NCBI GenBank assembly: GCA_051294375.1
Contig: CM119265.1
Span: 10,619,042 to 10,683,041 of the forward strand
DNA: 64,000 bases
From: Paraspadella gotoi
Lineage: Eukaryota > Chaetognatha
Direction: 5' to 3'
Shown here: positions 24,170 through 36,419 of the stretch, piece after piece
Layout of the letters: the number at the start of each line of letters is the position of its first letter
How positions within the stretch are numbered: position 1 is the first letter of the stretch
Translations under genes and position numbers: made by a program
Notes under the pieces: generated by a model
What the model was told of the DNA's origin: nothing
Database searches by the model: none
Seen by the model: only the letters and a program-made list of their open reading frames with translations

Positions 24170-24229
24170 AGAGGATGAGAGAGAGAAGAGAGAGAAGAGA
24201 GAGATGAGAGAGAGAGAGGAGGGAGAGAG
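24120..24229. repeat. (GA)n microsatellite abutting a gap
   Basis: Imperfect GA repeat with GATGA and GGGA interruptions, continuing to the edge of the N run. The minus-strand ORFs across it (up to 293 codons) contain the Ns and have no recognisable domain. Confidence 0.9.
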
Positions 24230-24392
24230 NNNNNNNNNNNNNNNNNNNNNNNNNNNNNNNNNNNNNNNNNNNNNNNNNNNNNNNNNNNNNNNNNNNNNNN
24301 NNNNNNNNNNNNNNNNNNNNNNNNNNNNNNNNNNNNNNNNNNNNNNNNNNNNNNNNNNNNNNNNNNNNNNNNNNNNNNNNNNNNNNNNNNNN
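24230..24392. other. assembly gap (163 N)
   Basis: The gap follows a GA tract. On the right, unique sequence resumes with caatctttcacc. Confidence 0.95.
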
Positions 24393-24954
24393 CAATCTTT
24401 CACCTTTTCTGCCTTTTCTTTCTCCAGACCACAACCTAATCTCTCCACAATACACACTAACCTTTAGAGTCCACACTTTCGCCTCATCAAACCCAGTTTG
24501 ACAAGACAACGACAACAACGACAACAAAATAGACGCGGACGAAAACCGATTCTCTTTTTAGCAACAGAAGCAGCGACTCAATGAGGTGGTTGGATGTCTG
24601 TCAATCTCGTTTCGGTCTTTAGAAAAAAAATAATTAAAATTATTAGCAAAACACCGTATAATTAATATAATAAAAATCATCAGGTCTTTGTGCTGAAGAA
24701 ATTTTACAAATATCACGAAAGACAACTAAACATAAATATTTACTAAAAGATCAAAAATATAATGATTGAAAATTTGAAGCGGCACAAAAACTTTTCGCTG
24801 TTGCTAAAAATCCAAAAAGATTACAATTGACTTTTCTATTGAGACATAAAACGGTTGACTTCGCAATTCCCGTTGATCTTGTTCCACTTTTTACTTACGC
24901 CATCAACTAAATAAACTCTTCTCCCTCACCCTCCATCCTTCTGCAGTCTTCCAT

Positions 24955-25610
24955 AGGCGCTGATGTCTCGAACAAGGTGGCCAAAGGTGGCGTGAAATGT
25001 GGCAAGAATGGCGAAAAATTGGCGCGATATACATGAAAACGTGGAGACACCGAAAAGGACGAGCGAAGTGTGCAGAAAATTATAATGGATTCGCGCAGTG
25101 TGCCGAGACGCTAGAAATGACGTTCGCAATGTGCAGTCACGCCAAAGCCGCCTTAAACACATCGAAAAGACGCGCGCTCTGGGAACACGCACGCACGCAC
25201 ATAACAAACTCGGCGCGCGCAATATACACTGACACCCACGCATTTCGTTGCACGAGAATAACTTTTTTTTCACCGTCGTTCGGCCTCCGCGATTTCTTTC
25301 CCACCCACACTTTATCGAATCGCCAACTCGCAGATGCCAGCGAACGATTGGCGCGAGACCCAATTAATCGCCATCCACTGGCGTCGGAGAAATCAATGGC
25401 CACCTACTCACGTTGAAGCAAATAATTGTCTTTTGCCGGCTCTATTGCCACCCAGTGACGTCGAAGAGATTAATTGCCACTAACTGGCCTTGAGGCGTTG
25501 TGGCAATCAATCGCTAACCAGTGCCATTGGGACAATCAGTTCAGTTACTTACGTACATAGTAGGGAGGGCAATCAGTTATCACCTACTGGCATCGTGTTC
25601 CCTCACCCAT
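24955..25610. repeat. G+C-richer degenerate minisatellite zone
   Basis: From 25350 to 25605 about seven diverged units of roughly 29-47 bases carry a common pattern, AAT(C/T)AATNGCCACCNACTGGCGTC. The preceding 24960-25150 has a second, weaker pattern (gtgtgcagaaa, atgtgcagtcacg, gtgtgccgagacg). Overlapping ORFs on both strands (24926-25363, 24997-25416) lack domains. The base composition differs clearly from the A+T-rich flanks. Confidence 0.55.
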
Positions 25611-25721
25611 ACCGACCCAGTTCTCACTCACTCACCCTCGGGCCCGTTTCGCTCTCCTTGCTTTTTTATCGACGAATCACATCACTGATTCGGTCTAACC
25701 GTCGCAACAATTTTTTTCGTG

Positions 25722-25725
<4 letters not shown>

Positions 25726-25769
<44 letters not shown>

Positions 25770-25772
25770 GTC
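25726..25772. repeat. (CT)n microsatellite
   Basis: A short CT array. It is followed 150 bases later by a GA array of opposite sense at 25929-26010, so the two could pair in single strands. Confidence 0.9.
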
Positions 25773-25928
25773 TCATCTCCATCTAACGCCAAATTATCAT
25801 CCGGGACAATATTTCACCGCAAATTTCTTTTCGGAAGTCGGAAGAACGAAGAGTGAAAATATGTGATTGACAGAGGTGATAAAAAAGATTTCCTCATTTG
25901 TCGAGCGGAAGGGACACTGACAAACGAG

Positions 25929-25948
25929 GAGAGAGAGAGAGAGCAGAG

Positions 25949-25994
<46 letters not shown>

Positions 25995-26012
25995 AGAAGA
26001 GACGAGAAGAGA
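25929..26012. repeat. (GA)n microsatellite
   Basis: GA array with GACGAG and GAAA interruptions, giving a spurious EREREREE ORF on the plus strand. Confidence 0.9.
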
Positions 26013-26099
26013 GAGAAAAAGAAGAAAAAAGAAAGCAGGAAAGGGGAGTGTAACGGAATATTGGTCTAGAGGCTCACTGGCTCCGCCTTCGGGTGAATT

Positions 26100-28400
26100 G
26101 AGGGGTGTTGAAAGGGGGGCTTAGGGGCGGGAAATGGGGAGAGGTGAACGACCGGGACTCGAGTGGAATGAATATTAGGATAACGTCGTCGTCATTGTCG
26201 TCGTCGTCATCGTTGTAGTTGCGGTTTATTGTTAGGTTGATTCGGTGCAAATAGAGTACACTAATCTGAGTTTTTGAAATTATAATGCGTGGGATGCATT
26301 ATACATAAATAGTCGTAGGCGAAATATTGGTCAATTTGTCATGGTAAGCAACATGGAAGGAAGGAAGGAAGGAAGAAAGGAAGGAAGGATGAAGAAGAAA
26401 AGAAGAAACCCAAAAAAAGGATTAACGGATATTATGTTGACGTAAACATGTTGCATGTTGCAACTACCCAGTAACATTGATGAGCGAAAAAGATGAGTCT
26501 TTGGCTAAAACCACTATTGACCTATTGACTCATGGAGAGATTTAATCGATGATTTATTGTTCAATTGATTATTTCAATTTAATCGTTCAAAAAAATATTG
26601 ACAAAGTTTCCTTACAAAAGTAGGATATATACATATCGAGTTAAAAATAGTTCAAAAATCTCTGCATTTTAAGTAATACTAGCGCAGCATTAAAATTTTT
26701 TTTAAAATAGAATATTAAAACGGGAAAGTCGTTTCATGCTCCTTTCCGAAGATGGAAGCACGCATCTCTTTTTGATTTCGTCCTGAGGCTCAGCTACGAT
26801 TAAAACTCAATTTTCAAATTTAAGAAACAAAAAAAAGAATTAAAAAAAAAGAAACGTCTTCATAACCTGCTCTAAAAACAAGAACGGTAATTCAAATGTG
26901 TTGCGCCGCAATAACTTTCTTAGCCTGTGTATTTCTGAACGCACTGCATCAGAATTTTATTTTTATTCTTTATAGTTTTAGGATTTTCTGAAGGCGGCGC
27001 TAGCAGTCCCTTATATTTGATGTTTTTTCCTGTCTTGACAAATAATAAACCAACTATATGTATTATGTAAGTTAACTAACTGGGACAGACGAAGGTGGGA
27101 CAGACCGACGGACGGACGGACGGACCGACCCACCGATAAACCGACCGAAAAGTTACTTGGAACGGCTTTGGATATTCTGGATAGCTTAAGGAAATCATTA
27201 AAATATGAGCTGAAAAGATAAGAGAAAAATTTCGAATATAAATTGAAAATAAGAAATAAAAGAAGAAATTAAATCCAAAGTCAAACATAATTTAAAAAAA
27301 AATAAAAATTTAATTTTAAATAAAAAGAAGACGATAAAAAAATAAACAAAAGAAAAACGTAGATGACGACAAAATTATGGGAGGAGGAAAAATATCGTCT
27401 CCCGGGAAGAAAAATTGAATTTCAATAAAATAATGATAATCTTTGGAAAGAATACCCAGGGGGGGAAACAATAGACGAGAAAAATACTGTAACCAATGTA
27501 AAAAAAAAGTTCGCGAAAGGATCATGGGTTGTGCCGGTTCGCTGCTTCTGTTCTGCTTTCCTTAAAAAACGTGAGAAAGAGAAAGATAAAATAAAAGGGG
27601 GAGATGGGGGAAACGAGTGTTGGAGGGAATGGGGGAGGTAGGAAATTTAGGAAGTTGGTTGAAGAAAAGAATCAAAGATATAAAGAGAAAAGGAAACTAA
27701 GAGGAAAGTGTAAGGAAGGAATTAAATGGCAAACAGGAAAATCTACTCCCCTTAAGGGAAATGAATTTGAGCCGTTAAGGATTCGAAGAATAGAAAGATT
27801 TGAAAATCAGGAACCGACTTGAATTATTTAAGCCAAAGGCTTATTGTACAATGATGGAGAGACTTAAGACCTGCAATCTGATTTAAAATTGACTGAATCA
27901 CAAATATTGCTGATTTAAGCAAAGAAAATTATAAATGTTTAGCAAACTGACTAGATTTATGGACAAAAATTGAAATATATGAACATTGAACAGTAAAAAC
28001 ACTAGTATTCAAAAAATGATAAAATCACAAAATCAACAAATTCGGAAACAAGTAAAGTATTTTAGATCATTCAAAAGACTAAAAATATATTTTAAAGCGG
28101 AGAAATTTCAAATCTTATAAAGAAAGTGAGACACATTAGAGCAGAAAATCTCTTAGTCTCACTCGATTGGCTCTGACTTTCTTCTTCGCTTCAACTTCAC
28201 CGAGAACACTCGCTGTTCACTCGCCGTTCACTCTCGGCGGACACAAAGCTCTCTCAGCGCTCACGCGCGCACACGCTTCAATCTCGAGGCGGATCCATCA
28301 GGCAGATCTCTCGTTCTCACAAGCCAGTAAAAAGTGAAAACCTAAGAGGCCTGTCAGCATGGGGAAGCCACGATGAGCAATTGACTTTTTTTGTTGGCGC
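26100..28400. other. intergenic spacer, no gene recognised
   Basis: Contains a CGT triplet tract (26184-26220), a GGAA tract (26357-26390), and an ACGG/ACCG tetranucleotide tract (27085-27160) like those at the ends of the pearl-like elements. The Lys-rich ORF at 27604-27822 is low complexity and not recognisable. Confidence 0.6.
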
Positions 28401-28404
28401 ATAA

Positions 28405-28590
28405 CTATATTATATATAATGTATGAAATTGGTACAACCAATATAAAAATTATCCATTCATTTAATAAATAAGCTATCTTGCCCCTGACTTTGGACAGGC
28501 TTTGGTGGTTTAAGGCCTCCATCACTCTTACAAGATAATGACATAGCAGGTCCCTGCAAGCTTTCAATCAAGACTCTCTATAATACTTAT
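28405..28590 (+). mobile_element. copy of ~300-bp dispersed repeat family
   Basis: Begins gtatgaaattggtacaacca, passes through attcatttaataaataagct, gcccctgactttggacagg and gacatagcaggtccctgcaag, and stops after tcaatcaagactctct. This is about the left two thirds of the family unit. The track of translation here is an artefact. Confidence 0.7.
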
Positions 28591-29104
28591 ATCCTAATAT
28601 ATTTTTTTAAAAATGTATTTTTAAATTTTTTCCGCGAGCACAATTTTTTGCTTTTGAATCATTTCTGTTAAATATAAAAGTTGAAGTTAAAAGTTAATTT
28701 AAAAGTTAAATTTCAAATTTTTTATACTCATTTTGCAGATTTTTTTTACTTAATTCAAGTATTTAACTTTTCTACCATTTTTCTTATTGAAAAAATTATC
28801 ATTTATATTTATTTTGTTTCCTAAGTCTTATCTCTTCTCCTTCCTAAACCGCGTTTTCTCTTCTTTAGCGACTTTTCCTTTTTTCTCCATCGATTTTTCC
28901 TTATCTTCGTCTCGTCCAGTTTCTCCCTCGTCGTCGTCGTCGTCGTCATCGTCGTTAAAACTTAACCTTAGAGGTTTCAAAAAAGGCGGGCGCACGCGAG
29001 GTTAAAGGCTCCGCAATGGAGGTGCCGATGACCGACGACAGATGGAGTTTAACTTGACTCTTCGTTTTTGCATCTGTTTCTTCTGAATCGTGATTACTTA
29101 AAGT

Positions 29105-29158
29105 GCGAGAGAGAGAAAGAGAAAGAGAGAGAGCGAGAGAGAGAGAGAGAGAGAGAGT
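29105..29158. repeat. (GA)n microsatellite
   Basis: GA array with AAAG and GCG interruptions, upstream of a G-rich zone (29280-29480, repeated ggttaaagg-like pieces). Confidence 0.9.
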
Positions 29159-29630
29159 CCGGACTTTCCCTTACAACTCCGTCTATCGCTGAGAGCCAAA
29201 AACATTAGAGACGGACCTCTTTTAAAAGACGCACCAGTTAACGCTCAGCCCCGCGGAGGCACTGCTGGCGAAGACTGGTTGGGGGTAGTTGGAGGGGGGA
29301 GTGGCGGGGGAGTGGGCGGGGTGAAAGAAGTATAGATTTACGGAGGGGAGGGAAGGGGTGAAAAGTGGTAAAGGGGTTGTTAAGGGGGAATTTTAATGTG
29401 GTTAAAAGGAGTCAAAAGTAGTTAAAGAAGTTAAAAGGTGGTTATAGGAGTTGAAAGGTAGAGGTAAAAGTGGTTAAAGGGTGTCAAAAAGAGGTTAAGG
29501 CGGAAGGAAGGGCGACCAAAATGTCGAAGGTTGACCTCAAGGACGCCCGATAGACGAGTCAGTCATCTCAGGTAAGATCGATCGATGGGGATTTTTTTTT
29601 CTGGAAAAATGAGGTAGCTATGAGGAGGGG

Positions 29631-30235
29631 TTGGAGATATGGTAGGGGAAGTGACTGGAGATATTTTAGGGAAAGTGACTTGAGATATGGTGGGGGAAGT
29701 GACTGGAGTTATGGTAGCGGAAGTTAGTGGAGTTATGGTAGGGGAAGTGACTGGAGATGTGAAATTGGTACAACCAATATAAAAATTATCCATACATTTA
29801 ATAAATAAGCTATCTTGCCCCTGACTTTGGACACTGGAAAGGCTTTGGTGGTTTAAGGCCTCCATCAATCTTACAAGATAATGACATAGCAGGTCCCTGC
29901 AAGCTTTCAATTAAGACTCCCTCACAGTCTTGTTTATTCACTTCCAGAATACCTAGCTTCACTATCAATGAAGTGGTATAATGTTTCAATTGTATGAAAA
30001 GACCACTCCCTTAAGTATTAGATCGGGGAATACTATATTGTACTCCGCACAAGCATCAAAATACAAGGAGCTGAATTTTATGAAATTGGTACAACCAATA
30101 TAACCAATATAACCAATATAAAAATGACTGGAGTTATGGTAGGGGAAGTGACTGGAGATATGGTAGGGAAAGTGACTGGAGATATGGTAGGGGAAGTGAC
30201 TGGAGATATGGTAGGGGAAGTGACTGGAGCTAAGA
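29631..30235. repeat. 24-bp minisatellite split by a dispersed element
   Basis: Units of about 24 bases (GGAGATATGGTAGGGGAAGTGACT type) occupy 29631-29758, five to six units, and resume at 30124-30235. Between them lies a ~365-bp insert of the dispersed repeat family (29759-30123). Confidence 0.8.
29759..30123 (+). mobile_element. ~300-bp family copy with repeated ends, inserted in a minisatellite
   Basis: It starts gaaattggtacaaccaatat and ends with the same motif plus extra caatataac units at 30082-30120. The head motif therefore recurs about 324 bases apart. Internal landmarks (cccctgactttggac, catagcaggtccctgc, gaccactcccttaagta, tactatattgtactccgc) match the copy at 41.8 kb. The repeated ends suggest a tandem or LTR-like origin. 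Confidence 0.7.
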
Positions 30236-31214
30236 TGGGAAGTGATTGGTGCTAGGAAGTGTGAAGTGATTGGAGTAGCGATGTGATAACTACTTGGAGC
30301 TTTCGTGTGGGAATTCATTGAAGCTTTAGCGTGAAAAGGTGTAGGAAGTGATTAGACCTGCATTGTGGGAAGTCATAGGAGTAATGATGCTATTCCAAAG
30401 GAAAGTTATTGGAACCGAAAAGAGGGAAGCGATAGGAGTGATATCAAGAGCCACATGGAACCATATAACCGCGTGAGATTCTCTATAAGAAGAAAGAAGA
30501 AGAAATATCGACGTTCGCAGGTTGCAAAATCTTTTTTCTTTTCTCTGCAGAAAAAACTCTGATTTTTCGATGACGTAGAACCAGAACTGTTTTGTTGCAG
30601 TTGGAGTCGTTGCTTTTGTTGATGTCGTTGATCGACCAATTGCCGGCTCCATCGACTTTTTTTCCCCCTCAGATCAATTTACGAAAATTTTAAATATTTT
30701 GTAATTCTCAAATGTCTCGACTTTTTTTCTTAAAAAAAAAGTTCCGCAGGATTTTGGCCCGACCTGCTTGAAAATTCTCAGCTGCCGTTTTCGCTTTTAT
30801 GATGTTTGGTGAACTTTTATATTCTGTTCCTTGACTTTCTTTTTTCTTCCTTTTTTCTCGACGTTCGTCCGTTTGTTATTCTCTTTATTTTTATTTTGTT
30901 TCTATTTGGTTTTCGCTCTTTGCCGCTAGTCCTGAAAGTGGCTCTGAAATGTCAAGTCGTTAGCCTCTTGTTTTTCGTAAATAACTAAGCAGCTTGGATT
31001 TAAGTGATGTCGCACTTTAAAGTCTTTATCCTCGATTCTTGATGTCGATCGAAGTCGATCATCGCCATCTTGGAAAGTCACCTTCAACATAAGATAAATC
31101 CTCTCAGAATATTAAGTCTAAAAAAAGTCGAAGCAGTTACTTTGCAAACTGCGAAGTAAAACTGAGATGAGACATTCTACCGTCATAACGTTGACGAAAG
31201 TTAATAAACCTCGA

Positions 31215-31216
31215 GA

Positions 31217-31250
<34 letters not shown>

Positions 31251-31261
31251 AAGAGAGAGAG

Positions 31262-31293
<32 letters not shown>
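31215..31293. repeat. (GA)n microsatellite
   Basis: About 80 bases of GA repeat, followed about 115 bases later by a perfect (GAAA)n tract. Confidence 0.9.
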
Positions 31294-31296
<3 letters not shown>

Positions 31297-31405
31297 CGGG
31301 ATATCACTTCGCAACGAGAAAAGAAAATGACGTCAAGTTTTCCGTTACGTCATAGCGCGATCTTTCGCGTTGGCGAATTCGAGAATGTCGTATTGGAGTT
31401 GGATG

Positions 31406-31406
31406 A

Positions 31407-31458
<52 letters not shown>

Positions 31459-31461
31459 AAC
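31406..31461. repeat. (GAAA)n tetranucleotide repeat
   Basis: About fourteen perfect GAAA units, then a patch of AAGC/CAAG tetramers (31485-31520). Confidence 0.95.
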
Positions 31462-32071
31462 CAAAAAGCCAAACAATCACATAGTAAGCTAGCAAGCAAG
31501 CCAACAAGCAAGCAAGCTAGCAAAAGAGGAAGGAACGGCGGCATTTAACCGTTTCGATTCGACGTTAATGAGAACGATAATGACGTCATGAAGACGACGA
31601 TTATAACGACGCACAATGAGAACAAAGGTGACGGGAGATGATGTAGACCGGAGTGACAGAAAAAAGATAAAGGATATTTTATCGTTGTTCGATAATTATG
31701 GCGAAACTCGGGTTAAAACCGTATGGAACTGTATATTGTATATATTATTATAAGTATTTTTATATGTTACGTTTGACCATTTTCATTTCGCTCATACCAG
31801 TTACCTTTGTATTTTTTTGTTATAACGAATCTGAACACATATTTTTTGGTTAAATCGACTTTTTTCTGAAATTGGCGGACAAGAACAACGTCAATAAATA
31901 ATGCGTCGCCCTGGTAACGAGAATCTAAGGCATTATTGACGGAAAATTGAGCATAGATAAGATTTACAGGGGAGTTTAATAAGGTTTATAGAATTTTAAG
32001 CGATGTCCAAGCCGAAGAGAGACTTAATTGAAAAGTTGCAAGAAAAGCGAAATAAAAGAAGAGGAAGTTAA

Positions 32072-32145
32072 GGGAAAGGAAAGGAAAGGAAAGGAAAGGA
32101 AAGGAAAGGGAAAAAAAGGAAAGGAAAGGAAAGGAAAAGAAAGGA
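32072..32145. repeat. (AAAGG)n pentanucleotide repeat
   Basis: Around a dozen AAAGG/GGAAA units with one interruption near 32108. Confidence 0.9.
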
Positions 32146-32149
32146 AGCA

Positions 32150-34060
32150 TCAAAAACAAAGGAAAGTAAATGAAAAGAAAGAAACAAAAGCTAGGAGTTA
32201 AATTAAAAAAGCGCCCCATTTCTGTTACTTTAATTTGAAATAAAATTTAGTTCAATATTTGATAATAATCTGATACCAAATCTATAAAAAGCGTTTTTAT
32301 TCGAACGCAATAAGGTTGATTCAGTACAAAAAACAAAAACAGAATACGACATACACTTAGAAGCCTGAAAAAAATATTTAAAAAAATATAAAAAGAAAAA
32401 ATAATTACATTAAACAATATTTAAATTGTTTTCATGCCCTAACATAAAAATTAAGCTGCCCAGCCTTGCTTCAATTAAGAGAGTCAAAAGTGAATTATCT
32501 AAAATTTTAAATTTAAAAAAAAAATATGACCTGTTTAAATTGTTATAACAAAAATATTATTATTTATATAAGTATCATGAAAGAGCCTGAGAAAAAAAGA
32601 TTTAAGATAGCCAATCACAATTTGCTAAAAATCTAAAATTTACCCTCCAGCTATTTATTTTTGGAAAGATGTCTCGTTTTTGAATATCCTAATTAAATTA
32701 AAGCTGGGCTGCTTAAATTTTATATTACAGTATTCGTAAGTATGTCATTCTCTTTAGATTTGAAAGGGCTTTCAGAAGATAATAATATTAATATTATTTT
32801 ATTTCAAATTATTTCAGAAAACTTACTGAAAGTAAGAGAATAAAATCAAATCTAAAAAAGTGAGTTTAAAAATTAAAGACGATTTTAAAAGCCAACTTTC
32901 TTCACTCATTGTCAAGGCATATCTTAACTGATCCATATAAAATTTGAACACATGACTTAAATATTTTCTACTCCACGAATTTTTCAAATCAATGAAATAA
33001 CCACTGGTTTGCAAATGACAGCGTTTTTTACCGGCGCTTGTAAAATTGTCACCATGTAAGAGCAAATATTAAGAGCAACTAGAAAATATCGAGCGGGATT
33101 TAAGAAACGAAAGGATGGAGCAAATACCAAGTAAAAGAGAGAGCGAAAATAAAAGGAGAAAAATCAAGGAAGTGAGAGTGAGAACGAGATTAAATTAAAC
33201 GAGGCGCAAGGGAGGAGCAAATATTAAGTGAGAGTGAGAGCGAGAGGAACGACCATAAAAAATCCCTGCATAAATCTCGATTCTTCACCAGGCGATTTAG
33301 CCGATTTCCCCCGATCCGCCTTTCTTCCTTCATCTTCTTCTTTATTATCACCGTCTCTTTAACGTCATAGTAAATCTCTTTATATTATGCAAGGGCGTTA
33401 ATATATCAAAACGCAAGTCGAAAAGAAACAGAAAACGCTAAAAAAAACGAATTATGATTTGGTTAATAATTTTTTTTTCGTACTCATTCCGAGTTACGGT
33501 TCTAATAAGAAATGACGAAAAATTATAACTAGCCTTTTCTCTCACTCTCTCTCTTTCTCTCTCTTTCTCTCTCACTCTCTCCTCAATATATACCCTCAGT
33601 AAATATTCTTCTCGCCATTCGTCTTGTCTTGAGCAGTTCGTTGCGTTTCTCAACTAAGAAAAATAAGACAAGTTTTTTTCGATTCACATTAACTCGAGTT
33701 TTCTTTTCTCATTCGATTTTTTTCTCCTTTTGAATTAATTTCTTTCGCTCCTTTTTTATTCTGAATAAGAATATCGGAAACTTGATCAATGTTTGTACCT
33801 TTTTCATTTTGTCATTTCTTCTTCAGGGTTTGTTTATTCAAACTTTGTCACGGAACAATTTTCTGTTCAAACACTCAGTATCTAGAAGTTCCAGATCTTT
33901 TTAAAGCAAGTTCTAGTTCTTACTCCTGGAAATTGGCTTTAATTCTTTCCAAACACACTTAATAATACTAACCCAAAAAAGCCTATCCAAAGTCAGGGGC
34001 AATATAGATTATTCATTAAATAATGGATAATTAATTAATTATGATATTCTAATTATGATA
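32150..34060. other. A+T-rich spacer, nothing recognised
   Basis: Mostly low-complexity A/T sequence. A short inverted-orientation fragment of the ~300-bp dispersed family lies at 33985-34095 (aaagtcaggggcaata ... ttggtaccaatttca). Confidence 0.6.
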
Positions 34061-34149
34061 TTATGATATTATTGGTACCAATTTCAAATAGCAGTTTAGT
34101 TTTAATTAGGCAATTGGCATTTTCTGTCAAAAAATGTCCCTCAAGAAGA

Positions 34150-34680
34150 AATATCTCTTTCTCTTTCTCCTCCTCTTTCTCCTTCTCTTTCTCCTCCTTT
34201 TTCTCCTTCTTTATCTCCTTCTCTTTCCCCTTTTCTTTCTCCTCTTTCTCCTTCTCTTTCTCTTCCTCTTTTTCTTTCTCCTTCTATTTCTCCTCTTTCT
34301 TCTTCTATTTCTCCTCGTCTTTCTTCTTCTATTTCTCTTCATCTTTCTCCTTCTCTTTCTCCTTCTCTATCTCCTTCACTCTTTCCTTCTCTTTCTCCTC
34401 CTCTTTCTCCTTCACTTTTTTCTCCTCTTTCTCCTTCTCTTTCTCCTCCTCTTTTTCCTTCGCTTTCTCCTCATCTTTCTCCTTCTCTTTCTCCTCCTCT
34501 TTTTCCTTCGCTTTCTCCTCCTCTTTTTCCTTCGCTTTCTCCTCATCTTTCTTTTTCTCTTTCTCCTCCTCTTTTTCCTTCGCTTTCTCCTCATCTTTCT
34601 CCTTCTCTTTCTCCTCCTCTTTTTCCTTCGCTTTCTCCTCATCTTTCTCCTTCTCTTTCTCCTCATCTTTCTCCTTCTCT
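34150..34680. repeat. 12-bp/48-bp higher-order CTT-rich repeat
   Basis: A basic 12-base unit (TTTCTCCTTCTC and variants) is organised over the right half into 48-base blocks of four variants in fixed order. No frame on either strand contains a stop through most of it. One minus-strand frame reads a 16-residue EKEKDEEKAKEKEEEK repeat, another reads KRRRK strings. It could be an exon of a KEKE-type protein, but there is no start or flanking exon, so I treat it as a satellite. Confidence 0.75.
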
Positions 34681-34929
34681 TGGTCGGATCGCTTTCAGTT
34701 CTCCCCATAAAATGAAATAAAAAAATTTCCATTGATCCGTTTCCAGGTGAGAGTCAAAAGATAATTCCATCTCGAGTGAATTCACGTGAGAAAATGGAAT
34801 CTGCGATCGGTTCCAAAGTGGGCGTGGCGACGTCAATCCGTTCGTCATTCTGTTCGTCCCTTTCTCCATCACTTGGTCCGTATTTTTACGACATCAAGGA
34901 CCATCTGGTGTCTCACTCTGTCTCTACAC

Positions 34930-34977
<48 letters not shown>
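34930..34977. repeat. (CT)n microsatellite
   Basis: About 22 nearly uninterrupted CT units. Confidence 0.95.
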
Positions 34978-34978
<1 letters not shown>

Positions 34979-35939
34979 ACCGAATTGCGAGTAAAATAAA
35001 AATGGTTTCCTTTTTTTCTTTCTCTCTTTTTCATCGTTTCTGGCCTCAAAGAAAGAGAACGCAAATTTTCTCGGGCTAATCAATCTCATTTTCCGAAAGC
35101 AGAAACGAGTCTTTATATAAAACAAAATATTTAAAACAAAGTTCAAATGAACAAGTCAATGACAATGTATATGTTTACAAAAGAGAAAAAAAATACTCGC
35201 CTTTCAAAAAAAGTTTGAGCAAACAATGTCGGATCTGCCCACGATCATTAGCGGTAATTAATGAATAAATTAATTAATTTGGTCTGAAATGTTTGTTTTT
35301 AGGTCTTTTCATCACTAGCAACGACGACGATGATGGCGATGACGACAATAACGCCAATAACGATTGACTTGATTGATTGATTGAATAATTAATTAATAGT
35401 TAAATAAATTGATTAATTGAATAATTAATTAATATATAAAAAAATTGATTGGTTGAATAATTAATTGATTGAATAAATGACTGATTAATTATTTATTGAT
35501 TAATTGATTAATTATTTGATTAATTAATACATCTTGGATTTACATTTAATATAAAAAGAAAAAGAAGCATAATCAATACTCATTCCCACTCAAACGATTC
35601 CATCGAAAATTTATTTCCAGCTTAATCACACACTTTCCTACCCACATACAAAAATTAAGGTCAATCGCCCAATCCACTCATGAGTAATTGGTGTTAAAAT
35701 AGTGAAATATATTTTTTTGTTTTTTCCATTTAAACTCATTTTCACACGGACGATTCCATCAAAACTTCATATCCAGCTCAATCACACACTTTCCTACCCA
35801 CACATAAAATTTCATTTCAATTCATCCTTCCAAACACGAGTAATTGGTGTTTTTTGCTAAGGTGGGATGGACAGACGGACGGGCAGACAGACGGACGAAC
35901 ATCATTTTTTTGGTATAATTTATCATAGAAGAAGTTTGA

Positions 35940-36200
35940 ATTTGCTTTCAACAACGATTTTATTGGTACATAGGGACGTACATGTTTCGGCTTTAATTTA
36001 CAAGCCTTCTTCAGCGTCATAGAAATTGTTTGTGAATTTTGGAAATTATTTGTGCAAAGGAAAAGTGAGAGAGAGAGAGAGAGAAAGAGGAAGACAGAGA
36101 GAAGGCAAAGTTTCCAACACAGAGTTGAGAAAAAGAATAGTGGTCAGATGTGAGGACAGGTTAAGGTGAAGACAGATTGAGCTAGATTGTGAAAAGAAAT
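35940..36200 (-). mobile_element. small repeat with hammerhead-ribozyme-like motif (second copy)
   Basis: On the minus strand CTGAAGA (36008-36014, fits CUGANGA) is followed by GGCTT...AAGCC, GAAA (35985-35988) and a short ACAT/ATGT stem. Then comes caataaaatcgttgttg. Upstream lie a GA tract and ggcaaagtttccaacacagagttgag, as in the copy at 21.3 kb. The hammerhead core is again offset by one extra base before stem II. Confidence 0.5.
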
Positions 36201-36290
36201 TAAGTGGTGAAAATTTGAGAGAGAGAGAGAGAGAGACAGAGAGAGAGAGAGAGAAAACATTAGAAAACAATACATTGTGCAATGTACAAC

Positions 36291-36419
36291 AGAGATAAAT
36301 GATTTAAACTAACAGTGAAATAAATATTTTAACAATAAATTGAAATGTGAAAGATAAATGATAAATGATTTAAACTAACAGTGAAATAAATATTTTAACA
36401 ATAAATTGAAATGTGAAAG
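36291..36419. repeat. 64-bp direct tandem duplication
   Basis: The segment gataaatgatttaaactaac ... gaaatgtgaaag occurs twice in succession with near identity, within the insert in the pearl-like element. Confidence 0.8.

Noticed and set aside
23633-24527. Minus-strand ORFs of 274 and 293 codons
   Set aside because: They run through 163 Ns and GA repeat; the rest is low complexity.
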